From assembly GCA_013416445.1 (NCBI GenBank), contig JACCER010000001.1, positions 372,001-436,000 of the forward strand: a stretch of 64,000 nucleotides of DNA, in the 5' to 3' direction. Made by a program: the position numbers and the translations under genes. Source of the DNA: Alcaligenaceae bacterium (GTDB lineage Bacteria > Pseudomonadota > Gammaproteobacteria > Burkholderiales > Burkholderiaceae_B). Below the pieces are notes generated by a model. It was given only the letters and a program-made list of their open reading frames with translations, was not told the DNA's origin and did not search any database. Shown here one piece after another: positions 56,121-64,000 of this stretch (position 1 is the first letter of the stretch; each line of letters begins with the position of its first letter).

Positions 56121-56336
56121 CTATGCATCAATAAAGGGCTGGATCAACTGGGTTGCCAACTGCAGGTGTTCTGCGTCTACCATCAGGGTTTGGGCGTTAA
56201 GGCTATTGGTGACGGGGCCTGGATACATGGAACTGAACGCCGCGCCTTGCATCAGGAAAGCAATGCCATACGCCTGCATCAAAGAAGTAATAACAGCCGC
56301 TTCAGATTCTGATTTTGGAGAATAGATTGGTATCAT
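56121..56336 (-). CDS. DUF2007 family small protein
   Basis: A 71-residue protein: MIPIYSPKSESEAAVITSLM, QAYGIAFLMQG, then VDAEHLQLATQLIQPF. This is the DUF2007 pattern, annotated as putative signal-transducing protein related to the PII fold; its role is not established. GGGGGA lies seven bases before the ATG, so translation is well supported. It is divergent from the serine acetyltransferase gene. Confidence 0.82.
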   Translation of the reverse strand: MIPIYSPKSESEAAVITSLMQAYGIAFLMQGAAFSSMYPGPVTNSLNAQTLMVDAEHLQLATQLIQPFIDA

Positions 56337-56451
56337 ACTTGTCCCCCTTATATAAGGCTTGCTACGATCTTAACGTGTTGATCCCGAATCCGCTACGAAC
56401 ACCGTGTTTCTGGTTCAAAACTTCTCGTCCAAGCCGGAGAAAAGCATTTTC

Positions 56452-57375
56452 ATGGCCGTTTTCAATATCACCCCGATAGTTTCATCCCTGCACGCCATAC
56501 GCCAGGAATGGCGCGGTTCCCAGGGGCGTTCGCTCGAACACGGCGGGCGCGAATTTCCATCACCGCAGGCCATCGCCACCATACTCGATGATCTAAAAGG
56601 CATACTTTTCCCCATGCGCCTGGGGCCTTTGGATTTACGCCAGGAAAGCGAAGACTTCTACATTGGCCATACGCTGGACTCTGCCCTGCACGCCCTGCTG
56701 CACCAGGTCAAGCTGGAACTGCACTACCAGGCGCGGCACCACAAACATAACGATGCCAACATCGAAAAACAAGCGGTATCCGCCGTCCAGGCGTTTGCAT
56801 CGGCGCTGCCCGACATACGCCGCTTGCTCGACACCGATGTACTTGCCGCCTACCACGGTGACCCCGCTGCCCGCAGCGTAGACGAGGTCTTGCTGTGCTA
56901 TCCGGGCGTACTGGCCATGATCCACCACCGTATTGCACACCAGCTCTACCAACAAAACCTGCCGCTGCTGGCGCGTATGTCATCGGAACAGGCTCATTCG
57001 CTCACCGGCATCGATATCCACCCTGGTGCAAGAATCGGCGCCAGCTTCTTTATCGATCACGGTACAGGTGTCGTCATTGGAGAAACCTCCATCATCGGCG
57101 AACGTGTACGCATCTACCAGGCAGTCACGCTGGGGGCCAAGCGCTTCCCCACTGATGGCAATGGAAAACTGGAAAAAGGCCTGCCGCGCCACCCTATCGT
57201 AGAAGACGACGTGGTCATTTATGCCGGCGCCACGATTCTGGGCAGGGTTACGTTGGGGAAGGGTTGTACTGTAGGCGGCAATGTATGGCTGATCGACGAC
57301 GTCCCCGCCGGCGGTCACGTCACCCAGGCCGATTCACAAGGCATGCAAAGCTGTGACCCTGCGGTAGAAGCGTAA
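56452..57375 (+). CDS. cysE: Serine O-acetyltransferase (EpsC/CysE-like)
   Basis: A 307-residue enzyme that makes O-acetylserine for cysteine synthesis. An all-helical N-terminal domain is followed by a left-handed beta helix with hexapeptide repeats: GIDIHPGARIGASFFIDHG, TGVVIGETSIIGERVRIYQA, VEDDVVIYAGATILGRVTLG. The longer helical N-terminus is typical of the EpsC type. ATG 56452 has GGAG upstream; the frame begins 16 codons earlier. The C-terminal tail is the segment that cysteine synthase docks on in other CysE enzymes. Confidence 0.93.
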   Translation: MAVFNITPIVSSLHAIRQEWRGSQGRSLEHGGREFPSPQAIATILDDLKGILFPMRLGPLDLRQESEDFYIGHTLDSALHALLHQVKLELHYQARHHKHNDANIEKQAVSAVQAFASALPDIRRLLDTDVLAAYHGDPAARSVDEVLLCYPGVLAMIHHRIAHQLYQQNLPLLARMSSEQAHSLTGIDIHPGARIGASFFIDHGTGVVIGETSIIGERVRIYQAVTLGAKRFPTDGNGKLEKGLPRHPIVEDDVVIYAGATILGRVTLGKGCTVGGNVWLIDDVPAGGHVTQADSQGMQSCDPAVEA

Positions 57376-57444
57376 TTACCTTGGTGTACTAGGCATTTGC
57401 GGTTCTAGTGTTTGCGGTGCTAATCCAACCTACAAACAATAAAA

Positions 57445-58020
57445 CTACGGTCTGTCTAGGCCGTGGTATTCACGGTTGGGGATCATGTCGATTCCTATTG
57501 CCATGCGATTCGACATATTGAAAAAGGCCACGGTATCGGCCAGGTCAAAAATATCTTCGGCACTTAATCCCACTGTCCTCAATTGCTTGCGGTCTTCCTC
57601 GGTGACCAGTTCTGGCGTACTGGTCAGCTTCCAGGCGAAGTCCAGCATGGTGCGCTGGCGGGCATCAAGCTTGGCTACGCGATAATTCATGACCAACATT
57701 TCACCCAGTTCTGGGTCACCCGACAGCTTGCGCACCGCCTGTCCATGCGCAACCAAACAGTAATAGCAATGGTTGACACTGGAAACCACCACGGCGATCA
57801 TTTCACGCTCTAGTTTGCTCAAGCCTGATGGCGCGAGCATGAGTTCGTTATACAGCGCCATGAAGTTGCGCAGCTTATTAGGGCGCAAGCTATAGGCAGC
57901 AAGTACATTGGGAACAAAGCCCAGTTTTTCCACGCATTTCTGAAATACTTCTTGAAGGTCGCTGTCCAGCGTACTGACGGCGGGGACACCCAAGGCGGAG
58001 ACGTGATCGGGTTGCGGCAT
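57445..58020 (-). CDS. Peroxidase-related AhpD/CMD-like protein
   Basis: A 191-residue all-helical protein of the carboxymuconolactone decarboxylase/AhpD superfamily. It has the redox motif C85-x-x-C88 and H92 in SSVNHCYYCLVAHGQAVRK, preceded by LSKLEREMIAVVV. Length and the C-terminal NMSNRMAIGIDMIPN segment match the group named peroxidase-related enzymes. A thiol peroxidase-type role is likely but untested. It is divergent from the hemerythrin gene across 213 bases. Confidence 0.9.
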   Translation of the reverse strand: MPQPDHVSALGVPAVSTLDSDLQEVFQKCVEKLGFVPNVLAAYSLRPNKLRNFMALYNELMLAPSGLSKLEREMIAVVVSSVNHCYYCLVAHGQAVRKLSGDPELGEMLVMNYRVAKLDARQRTMLDFAWKLTSTPELVTEEDRKQLRTVGLSAEDIFDLADTVAFFNMSNRMAIGIDMIPNREYHGLDRP

Positions 58021-58233
58021 AAGTAGCTTCCTGTTTGTAAGGACAAAGGCAGTAAAAATAGCCTGGCAAGCTTAAAATGATACAGTCTAAACGCAATGAC
58101 ACTGACTTTGCATTGTTTTGTCAGATTATCCAAAACAAAGCGCCAAGCTTGCTGGCGCAAGGCAAGCAAAGCCAACAAAATGCACGTTTGATATAAAAAC
58201 GAAATTAATCAGCTTTTTTCAAAAGGCGGCGCC

Positions 58234-58782
58234 ATGAGCACAACATTTCCGGGTTTTTCCGGTCCAGCGGCCAGCACCGAAGCCCCGCTCGAAATGCTTG
58301 CTGCCTGCCACATTCGCGTACAGCGCCAATGCGCCACACTGCAACGCCTGGTCGCACACCTGCAAGCACACGGCAGCAACCAGGAAGCCAGCGTAGCTGC
58401 CACCAATATCATGCGCTATTTTGACACCGCGGCCATACAACACCATGCCGACGAAGAGGCCGACCTTTTCCCCGCCTTGCTCGAATCCATGGCTGGGTCG
58501 GATCCGGTTTGCATACGTGAAATAACCGAAGGCCTGATCGCCGATCATCGCCAGCTGGAAGCGCTATGGCGAGACCTGAAGCAAACCTTGGAATTGGTTG
58601 CTACTGGCCAACCCGCGCTTTTATCTTCTGAATTGGTAGCGTCTTTTGTTCGCCTGTACGAACGCCACATCCAGATCGAAGAAAACGAACTGCTGCCCAT
58701 GGCGGCCCGATTGCTAAGCGACGGCGACATCACCCGCATAGGCCGCGCCATGCGCGAGCGTCGCGGCATTCCGGAACAGTGA
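58234..58782 (+). CDS. Hemerythrin HHE domain protein
   Basis: A 182-residue four-helix protein with histidines and carboxylates spaced for a diiron site: CHIRVQRQC near 25, IQHHADEEADLFPAL, LIADHRQLEALW, and YERHIQIEENELLPMA. It is probably cytosolic; it may bind oxygen, NO or iron. AAAGGCGG lies just upstream of the ATG. It converges on the periplasmic protein gene at 58795 with a 12-base gap. Confidence 0.92.
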   Translation: MSTTFPGFSGPAASTEAPLEMLAACHIRVQRQCATLQRLVAHLQAHGSNQEASVAATNIMRYFDTAAIQHHADEEADLFPALLESMAGSDPVCIREITEGLIADHRQLEALWRDLKQTLELVATGQPALLSSELVASFVRLYERHIQIEENELLPMAARLLSDGDITRIGRAMRERRGIPEQ

Positions 58783-58794
58783 ACACCGCCACCC

Positions 58795-59631
58795 TCAATG
58801 GCAATCGGTCACCGTCTGGTCCAGGTAAACCTCGAACGCGATATCGTTGACGGCAGCCTTAATGGTTTTCTGGAAATAATCACTTTTGGCCCAATCTTTC
58901 ACCACACGCTTTAAGTAGCCCACCGATTCGCCGTCTCTGGAAGCGACCACAAAAGCCAACGGCGTCAATGCTTGCACCGGCAGGCGTGCGGAGAACTTCT
59001 TCCATTCGGGTAGCTTGATCAGTTCGGTCAGCATGGCGCTGTCGTGCACAGCCGCATCGCAGCCTCCGATTCTGAGCGTCAGCAAGGAATCAGCGGGCGC
59101 TGGGTATATTTTTTCGATCGCGCCATATTTGGCCGCCATTTGGCCCACATAGCGCCCCCCTTGCGCCAGGCATACGGTACGCCCTTGCAATTGCCGCCAC
59201 TGCTTGATATCGGTGTCGGAACGCATAATGGCCATAGCCCCGGCAGCATAGCCTGTAGGAATGACTGCCACCGACGCGGCAACCGCATTGGCATCGGCTA
59301 TTGGCGCCAGCACCACCCCTGCCCGCCCTTCATCCAACAAACGGCCTGGGCCAGCGCCATCCAGGGCTGTGGTTTGAACTGCCGCCAACAGGCGCCGCCC
59401 CAGTTCATCGGCCACCATGGTATCGACGCCTTCAGGCGTACGCACCTTGGCGCCAGCGACAAAAGCCGGGACCACATATTCAAGCCCAACCGTCAGTTTG
59501 CCTTCGGCCAACAGCCTGGGGCCGGGCCCCGCATGCGCAGCGCCTACCCACAGGCCCGCACACGCCAACGCACCAATAGCGAACCCGTATCGTGTCTTTT
59601 CAATATCGCAAAAAACAGAAAGAAACTTCAT
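58795..59631 (-). CDS. Periplasmic solute-binding-like protein (SBP_bac_3 type)
   Basis: A 278-residue exported protein whose signal peptide has an unusually long n-region (MKFLSVFCDIEKTRYGFAIG, cleavage after GAAHA). The mature part shows the amino-acid-binding-protein pattern: AEGKLTVGLEYVVPAFV, RTVCLAQGGRYVGQMAAKYG, LLTLRIGGCDAAVHDSAML, and FVVASRDGESVGYLKRVV. It is the last gene of the ABC operon that starts at 62398, so the operon carries two different binding proteins. The ligand is unknown. Confidence 0.82.
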   Translation of the reverse strand: MKFLSVFCDIEKTRYGFAIGALACAGLWVGAAHAGPGPRLLAEGKLTVGLEYVVPAFVAGAKVRTPEGVDTMVADELGRRLLAAVQTTALDGAGPGRLLDEGRAGVVLAPIADANAVAASVAVIPTGYAAGAMAIMRSDTDIKQWRQLQGRTVCLAQGGRYVGQMAAKYGAIEKIYPAPADSLLTLRIGGCDAAVHDSAMLTELIKLPEWKKFSARLPVQALTPLAFVVASRDGESVGYLKRVVKDWAKSDYFQKTIKAAVNDIAFEVYLDQTVTDCH

Positions 59632-59695
59632 ACTGTGCTCCGGGAAGTCTGGGCGCCCAAACCCAGGACAACAACATACTCACGCCATTTCCAGA

Positions 59696-60469
59696 TCAAA
59701 CATATTGATAACGCAACAAGTGGCGCTTCAGGTTTTCCAGAATGACTTGATCGATCAGGGTTGCCAGTATGGCAATGGTTAGAATATTGGCCATTACGCC
59801 CACCATGTCGGCGGTTTCACCCGCGTAGGCCAGCGAACGGCCCAGGCCGTGGCCAAAACCTATCAGCATTTCCGCCGAAATCAATGCCCGCCAAGCGTTG
59901 CCAAAAGCCAATTGCGCGCCCGTGATCAGTTCCGGCATGACAGCAGGCAGATATACCCGCTTGAGCATGTCCCAGCGGCTGGCGCCCATGACCCGCGCGG
60001 CCGACACATGTACATTTTGCACGCTTTCCGTGGCATTCATGACCGACAAGGCCGCGGGGAAGAATGCCGCCAGCGCAATCACCACGATGATGGGCATATT
60101 TCCGAAACCCATCATGATCAAAAACAGCGGCACCCAGGCAATAGAGGGAATCGACTGCAAAATGATGATGGCTGACTTGAGCACTTCGCGAAAAAAGAAC
60201 AACACGCCGCCCAGCAGGCCAAAGCCTATGCCAAACAGCAAGGCGAAGCCGTAGCCAAACCCCAACCGCGTCAGGCTGCCCGCCAAGACCCGGCGAAACT
60301 CAGTCGACTGTATGTCTTCGAACAGGCGAGCCATAACAGTAGGCACGCCCGGCATAAGAAAGTCGGGAAGAAACCAGGCGGCGGTCTGCCAAAATAATAA
60401 TATGGCGGCGATGGCCACCACCATTGCGAACTTCTTTTTGTAACCGGTAAGGCGAATCTGGGTGCTCAT
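59696..60469 (-). CDS. ABC transporter permease (TauC/SsuC-like)
   Basis: A 257-residue inner membrane permease with about six helices and the EAA loop AARVMGASRWDMLKRVYLPAVMPELITG. It belongs to the nitrate/sulfonate/taurine group. Upstream on the same strand, across 163 bases that contain an extragenic palindrome, lie its binding protein and ATPase. Downstream is a second binding-protein-like gene. Confidence 0.92.
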   Translation of the reverse strand: MSTQIRLTGYKKKFAMVVAIAAILLFWQTAAWFLPDFLMPGVPTVMARLFEDIQSTEFRRVLAGSLTRLGFGYGFALLFGIGFGLLGGVLFFFREVLKSAIIILQSIPSIAWVPLFLIMMGFGNMPIIVVIALAAFFPAALSVMNATESVQNVHVSAARVMGASRWDMLKRVYLPAVMPELITGAQLAFGNAWRALISAEMLIGFGHGLGRSLAYAGETADMVGVMANILTIAILATLIDQVILENLKRHLLRYQYV

Positions 60470-60591
60470 GCAACAACTTCAAAAAGGGAAAGCGTATTTT
60501 TTATTTAACGGCGGGAGGGGTGGCTTGTTGTTATGCTGCGCTTGTGTGTGGGGGCGACCTTGTTTTCATATGGCTGGTTGTAGCGCCGTTT

Positions 60592-60624
60592 GTCGGATTA
60601 GGCGCGCCAGCGCCGTAACCCGAC
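60592..60624. repeat. Extragenic palindrome (REP-like) inside an ABC operon
   Basis: GTCGGATTAGGCGCG and GCGCCGTAACCCGAC arms around CCA. It sits nine bases after the stop of the binding-protein gene and about 120 bases before the permease, on the operon strand. It could reduce read-through or protect the upstream mRNA end. Confidence 0.8.
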
Positions 60625-60632
60625 AACCAACA

Positions 60633-61628
60633 TTACGATTTCTGCGTGTTCTGCCACTCCAGGTCAATAATGCTTTTCACATCAAATTTTGAACCATCTT
60701 TCGTCTTGAGCACGCCCTGCTCTTGCATGATATTGGCGATTTCCTGCATGCGATCCACTTCTTTGGGCGTCAGCACCCAGCTGAAGGTCTGGCTTTTGAT
60801 CGCGTCGCGAATTACATTTTCACGGGGCACTTCGCCGTGCTTCAATGTTTTCAAGGTAGGTTCGGCAATAAAATAACTGGCGATCAGCTTGGCCGCCTCT
60901 TCAGGCTTGTTCTGCATCAGCTCTATGGCTTCGCGCTGGGCATCCAATGATTTCCAGACCCCTTCCTTGTTATTGGCCAGTGTTTTACCCGAGGTAATTA
61001 CCACCATGCAGGGAAAAGGCCAGACCTCGCCGATTTCATAGATTTGCTTAACCGGTGCAATCAATTGCGCAATACTGGCCTGTGGCTCGAACAAGAAGGC
61101 GGCATCGACCCGCTTGCCCACCAGCGACTGCACTGCCACCTGAGGGCTCACACCCATAATGGTCAAGTCGTCAGGCGTAAGACCAGCGTCTTTCAGCACC
61201 ACGCCCCGCAATACGGTATCGGCGGTGCTGCCCTCTTTTTGCGAGGCCAGCGTATGGCCCTTGAGCCCAGCCACATCATTGATGTTCACGTCGTCGCGCA
61301 CCACAATCGCATGAAAACCATGCTGCGCGCCGCCCACCACTTTCAGGTCGGCGCCCTTGGAAGACCACGACGCAGCATTGGTAAAGCCCAATACGCCCGT
61401 ATCAAGTTGGCCGCCCACAATGGCTTTGATCAGATCAGTGCCCGACTTGAACTCAACCAGTTCCACATCGAGGCCATGCTTCTTGTATAAGCCTCCTTCA
61501 TAAGCTGCGATGGCTTGGGCGTCATCCATGACGCGCAAATAGCCTACCTTGAATTTTTCAGCGGCAAAAGCCTGCCCGGCCAGCGTCAGCGCGACCAGCG
61601 CGGGTATCAATAAACGTGACAGCTTCAT
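60633..61628 (-). CDS. ABC transporter substrate-binding protein (TauA/SsuA-like)
   Basis: A 331-residue periplasmic protein with a signal peptide (MKLSRLLIPALVALTLAGQA then FA). The mature fold is of the NMT1/SsuA type: KVGYLRVMDDAQAIAAYEGG, DLIKAIVGGQLDTGVLGFTN, and LASQKEGSTADTVLRGVVLK. Likely ligands are sulfonates, taurine or related small anions; this is inferred from family only. Its start overlaps the ATPase stop (ATGA). Confidence 0.9.
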   Translation of the reverse strand: MKLSRLLIPALVALTLAGQAFAAEKFKVGYLRVMDDAQAIAAYEGGLYKKHGLDVELVEFKSGTDLIKAIVGGQLDTGVLGFTNAASWSSKGADLKVVGGAQHGFHAIVVRDDVNINDVAGLKGHTLASQKEGSTADTVLRGVVLKDAGLTPDDLTIMGVSPQVAVQSLVGKRVDAAFLFEPQASIAQLIAPVKQIYEIGEVWPFPCMVVITSGKTLANNKEGVWKSLDAQREAIELMQNKPEEAAKLIASYFIAEPTLKTLKHGEVPRENVIRDAIKSQTFSWVLTPKEVDRMQEIANIMQEQGVLKTKDGSKFDVKSIIDLEWQNTQKS

Positions 61629-62398
61629 GCTTCAACTTCCTCTGTTAATGTTGCTAGCGCATCCTGCTCGGCATGTATCCCCAGCAATCCTAGAATTTCG
61701 CGGCGCATCGCGGAAAATTCCGATAAGTCGTGTGTTTTTTCGCGGTGCGACAAGGTGAATTCCTTCAGCACAGTCGCAGGGCGGGCGCTAAACACTAAAA
61801 TACGATCAGCCAGGAACAAAGCCTCGTCTACATCGTGCGTCACCAGCAACACGGTAGGCCCGGCTTCGCGTATCAATTCGCGCAAGACATCTTGCAGCGT
61901 CATGCGGGTCAGGGCGTCAAGGGCGCCGAAAGGTTCGTCAAGCAGCAAGGCCTTGGGGTGCGAAATAAAAGCCCGCGCCAGCGCGGCGCGTTGACGCATG
62001 CCGCCAGACACCTGATGTGGAAAATACTTTTCAAAACCTTGCAGATTGACCTTTTTCAGCCATTCGCGAGCCAGTTTGCGTGCATCCTGCTTATCGCTGC
62101 GCTGGAACTCGAGCGCCAGCGCTACGTTTTGTTCCAGGGTCAGCCAGGGATACAGCGCATTTTCCTGAAACATCAGCATGCGTTCGGGATGCGGTCCCTG
62201 CAAAGGCAGGCCATCGGCCAGCATGACCCCGCCGCTGGGCTTTTCAAGCCCGGCAGCAATATGCAGCAAGGTAGACTTGCCGCAACCCGACGGCCCCACC
62301 AGGGCAACGAGTTCGCCATCTTCTATGTCGCGACTGAAATTATCTATGACCTTAAGGCCAGAGAACTGCTTTTCTATATTCTTGAAGGACAGCTTCAT
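61625..62398 (-). CDS. ABC transporter ATPase (TauB/SsuB-like)
   Basis: A 257-residue ATPase: Walker [10 protein letters not shown] at 35-43, signature VSGGMRQRAALARAF, Walker B LLLDEPFGALDALTR, and H-loop LLVTHDVDEALFLADRILV. It is the first gene of a four-gene run (ATPase, binding protein, permease, second periplasmic protein). The promoter should lie in the 163 bases shared with the divergent AEC transporter gene. Confidence 0.95.
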   Translation of the reverse strand: MKLSFKNIEKQFSGLKVIDNFSRDIEDGELVALVGPSGCGKSTLLHIAAGLEKPSGGVMLADGLPLQGPHPERMLMFQENALYPWLTLEQNVALALEFQRSDKQDARKLAREWLKKVNLQGFEKYFPHQVSGGMRQRAALARAFISHPKALLLDEPFGALDALTRMTLQDVLRELIREAGPTVLLVTHDVDEALFLADRILVFSARPATVLKEFTLSHREKTHDLSEFSAMRREILGLLGIHAEQDALATLTEEVEA

Positions 62399-62561
62399 GG
62401 GTTCTTCTTGCGGTTAAACGATACTGCACTGTACCGACCCGCTTGGCACGCAACAAGAACTTATATTGTCTTTACTTATGCAATCAGGAAATATGCCCTA
62501 GGCGAACACAGCGTAAAATCACATATTCTTTATCCACCACCATCATGACTTCGCCACAAAA

Positions 62562-63491
62562 ATGCTGCAGATTCTTTCTATCACGGCGCCGATATTCATA
62601 CTGATAGCGCTAGGATTCATTGCAGCCATGACCAAACTGCTTACCCGGGAACAAACCCGCGGCATGGGAAGTTTCGTCATTACCCTGGCCCTTCCTGCCC
62701 TTATCGTCAAGGGCATGGCAGGCCACACCCTCGGCACCATCGTCAACCCCGAGTTCCTGATCGCCTACACCGCCGGCTCACTCGCTTCATTCAGCCTGGG
62801 TTTTATCGTTTTTCGCAAGCGCCTGAAACAAGACCTGAGCGGCAGCGCCATGGCGGCGCTAGGCGTATCAGCCTCGAATACCGGGTTCATCGGCTACCCT
62901 GTAGCGGCCATGGTCATAGGCCCATCAGCAGCCGTTGGTGTTGCCATGGCCATCATGGTGGAAACCATCGTCATGATCCCACTGGCCCAGGCACTGGCCG
63001 ATGCGGGACAAAGCCAAAGCAAAACCAAGCTGAAAACTGTAGCCCAGACCACTCGAAGGCTGGTCAAAAGTCCGCTTATCATTGCCATTGCAAGCGGACT
63101 GCTGCTGTCACTGCTTGGCCTGCAACTACCCGCCATACCCATGCAAGTCATCGATATGCTGGCTGTTGCTTCGGCCCCCGTTGCCCTATTCGTTATCGGC
63201 GGCACGCTATATGGCTTGAAAGCGCGGGGCCTGATGGCAGAAGTCACCCTCATTACGGTCGGCAAGCTTATCGTGCATCCGCTGGCCATCGCACTGGCGT
63301 TCCTACTGGCTCCATCCCTGGAACCCAGCCTGAAAATTGCCGGCGTCTTATTCGCCAGCGCTCCCATGCTCAGCATTTACCCCATATTCGGACAGCGCTA
63401 CGGCCTGGAACAACGTAGCGCTGCGGCCCTGCTGGTAACGACCGTAGTGTCGTTTGTGAGCATCAGCATAGTGATAGGTTTGGTGACGTAG
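62562..63491 (+). CDS. AEC family transporter
   Basis: A 309-residue inner membrane protein with about ten helices in two halves. ITAPIFILIALGFIAAMTKL opens the first; the family-typical AALGVSASNTGFIGYPVAAM and FASAPMLSIYPIFGQRYGLE carry conserved small and proline residues in broken helices. AEC proteins move organic anions such as malate, malonate or auxin. The substrate is unknown. The Shine-Dalgarno is weak. Confidence 0.9.
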   Translation: MLQILSITAPIFILIALGFIAAMTKLLTREQTRGMGSFVITLALPALIVKGMAGHTLGTIVNPEFLIAYTAGSLASFSLGFIVFRKRLKQDLSGSAMAALGVSASNTGFIGYPVAAMVIGPSAAVGVAMAIMVETIVMIPLAQALADAGQSQSKTKLKTVAQTTRRLVKSPLIIAIASGLLLSLLGLQLPAIPMQVIDMLAVASAPVALFVIGGTLYGLKARGLMAEVTLITVGKLIVHPLAIALAFLLAPSLEPSLKIAGVLFASAPMLSIYPIFGQRYGLEQRSAAALLVTTVVSFVSISIVIGLVT

Positions 63492-63493
63492 CG

Positions 63494-63523
63494 GGACTTT
63501 TGCAAGAACGAAAAACCGCACAT
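63494..63523. repeat. Terminal fragment of the composite repeat
   Basis: GACTTTTGCAAGAACGAAAA directly after the AEC stop matches the end motif of copies A and B (ACTTTCGCAAGAACGAAAA) with one change. The flanking CGCACATGGCACACGCC also resembles the copy B flank. The hairpins are absent, so this is an isolated end or a solo unit. Confidence 0.6.
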
Positions 63524-63563
63524 GGCACACGCCCGCCACCACAGCTTATATACAACAATATTT

Positions 63564-64000
63564 TCACAACATAAGCACATTCATTTCAGCCCCAAACACA
63601 CTACGGGCCACATCCGCCAAATGATCGTGATGGCTCAGGAAAATCACCTGCGTTTGTTCAGACAATGCCGCCAACGCCTGCAGCCCCGCCCTGGCCCTTG
63701 CATCATCGTAATTAATAAACAAGTCATCTGCGATGAAAGGCAAAGGCGCCGCTTGCCCCAAATGCAACTCCAAAGCCGCCAAACGCAACGCCAGATACAA
63801 CTGATCCCGCGTCCCGTCGCTAAGCCCTCCTATGCCCACCTTCGCGCCATCCGCCCGCAACCCTTCCAGCACCATGGGATCCCGATCAAAATCCACCGCC
63901 AAACGCTCAAACGACCCCAGTGTCAACTGCGAAAAAACAGCACCCGCCCGCGCCAGCATAGGCCCCTGTTTCTCTTCCCTATAGCGGTCAATAGACCAGC
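63564..64000 (-). CDS. YhaN-like SMC/AAA family ATPase, C-terminal part
   Basis: The frame is open through the right edge, so only the last 145 or so residues are seen. They contain the ABC-type signature GGLSDGTRDQLYLALRLAAL, Walker B LPFIADDLFINYDDARA and the D/H-loop region TQVIFLSHHDHLADVA. This is the C-terminal ATPase half of large coiled-coil proteins of the YhaN/SbcC-like group, usually paired with a YhaM/SbcD-type nuclease for DNA repair. An internal Met at 63959 is not the true start: similarity (SIDRYREEKQGP) continues upstream. Confidence 0.85.
   Translation of the reverse strand, partial: WSIDRYREEKQGPMLARAGAVFSQLTLGSFERLAVDFDRDPMVLEGLRADGAKVGIGGLSDGTRDQLYLALRLAALELHLGQAAPLPFIADDLFINYDDARARAGLQALAALSEQTQVIFLSHHDHLADVARSVFGAEMNVLML

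Noticed and set aside
1-64000. tRNA, rRNA or riboswitch genes
   Set aside because: I looked through the intergenic regions and recognised none. Most gaps are under 300 bases and are filled by palindromes, hairpins or promoters.

Overview
The window reads as a chromosome segment from a betaproteobacterium of the Burkholderiales, most likely Alcaligenaceae (Pusillimonas/Bordetella-like). The basis is protein-level recognition: a RidA-recG-oxyR-dps block, duplicated Liv-type substrate-binding proteins, ugpBAEC, a phasin, OxyR with C199/C208, and many LysR regulators. This placement is an inference; no rRNA or tRNA gene was seen to confirm it. Genes are dense on both strands. I see no prophage, transposase, CRISPR array or defence island.

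Layout. 1-5.2 kb: truncated mtfA, a chemoreceptor behind a good FliA-type promoter, two tandem pirins and a phasin. 5.4-12.2 kb: LysR regulator, small unknown protein, DUF411 and DUF3300 exported proteins, arfB, DUF1415, a cytochrome P450 and a SYLF lipoprotein. 12.5-20.4 kb: ghrA divergent from a class III aminotransferase, cbpA-cbpM, acylphosphatase, a universal stress protein with an FNR/ANR-type promoter, the gnd-zwf operon and a redoxin. 20.4-23 kb: nfeD-slipin and DUF488. 23.3-37.3 kb: two direct copies of a roughly 0.6-kb noncoding repeat built of nested inverted repeats enclose fumC, an Epd-type dehydrogenase, mmsA with a divergent LysR gene, a beta-hydroxyacid dehydrogenase with a DUF1185 gene, an SDR-glycerate kinase-hydroxypyruvate reductase group, an S9 peptidase and a GST. 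37.3-43.2 kb: livK-HMGF and proC. 43.3-50 kb: ugpBAEC, a quinone reductase and a second livK. 50.1-54.3 kb: dps, oxyR, recG, ridA. 54.4-58.8 kb: a decayed HxlR regulator, EamA transporter, DUF2007, serine acetyltransferase, AhpD-like protein, hemerythrin. 58.8-64 kb: a TauABC/SsuABC-like operon with an extra periplasmic protein, an AEC transporter and the C-terminus of a YhaN-like ATPase.

How it fits together. The metabolic genes point to growth on organic and amino acids: branched-chain amino acid uptake, methylmalonate-semialdehyde oxidation, fumarase, and several hydroxypyruvate/glyoxylate reductases with glycerate kinase, plus gnd-zwf for NAD(P)H and pentoses. A second theme is stress response (OxyR, Dps, USP, CbpA/CbpM, RidA, hemerythrin, AhpD-like).

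The least explained features are noncoding. They are the paired composite repeat (23257-23820 and 36632-37290, with terminal fragments elsewhere) and a dispersed family of extragenic palindromes with TCGGATTA/TAATCCGA arms. Two transport operons also carry a terminator-like hairpin directly after the binding-protein gene.
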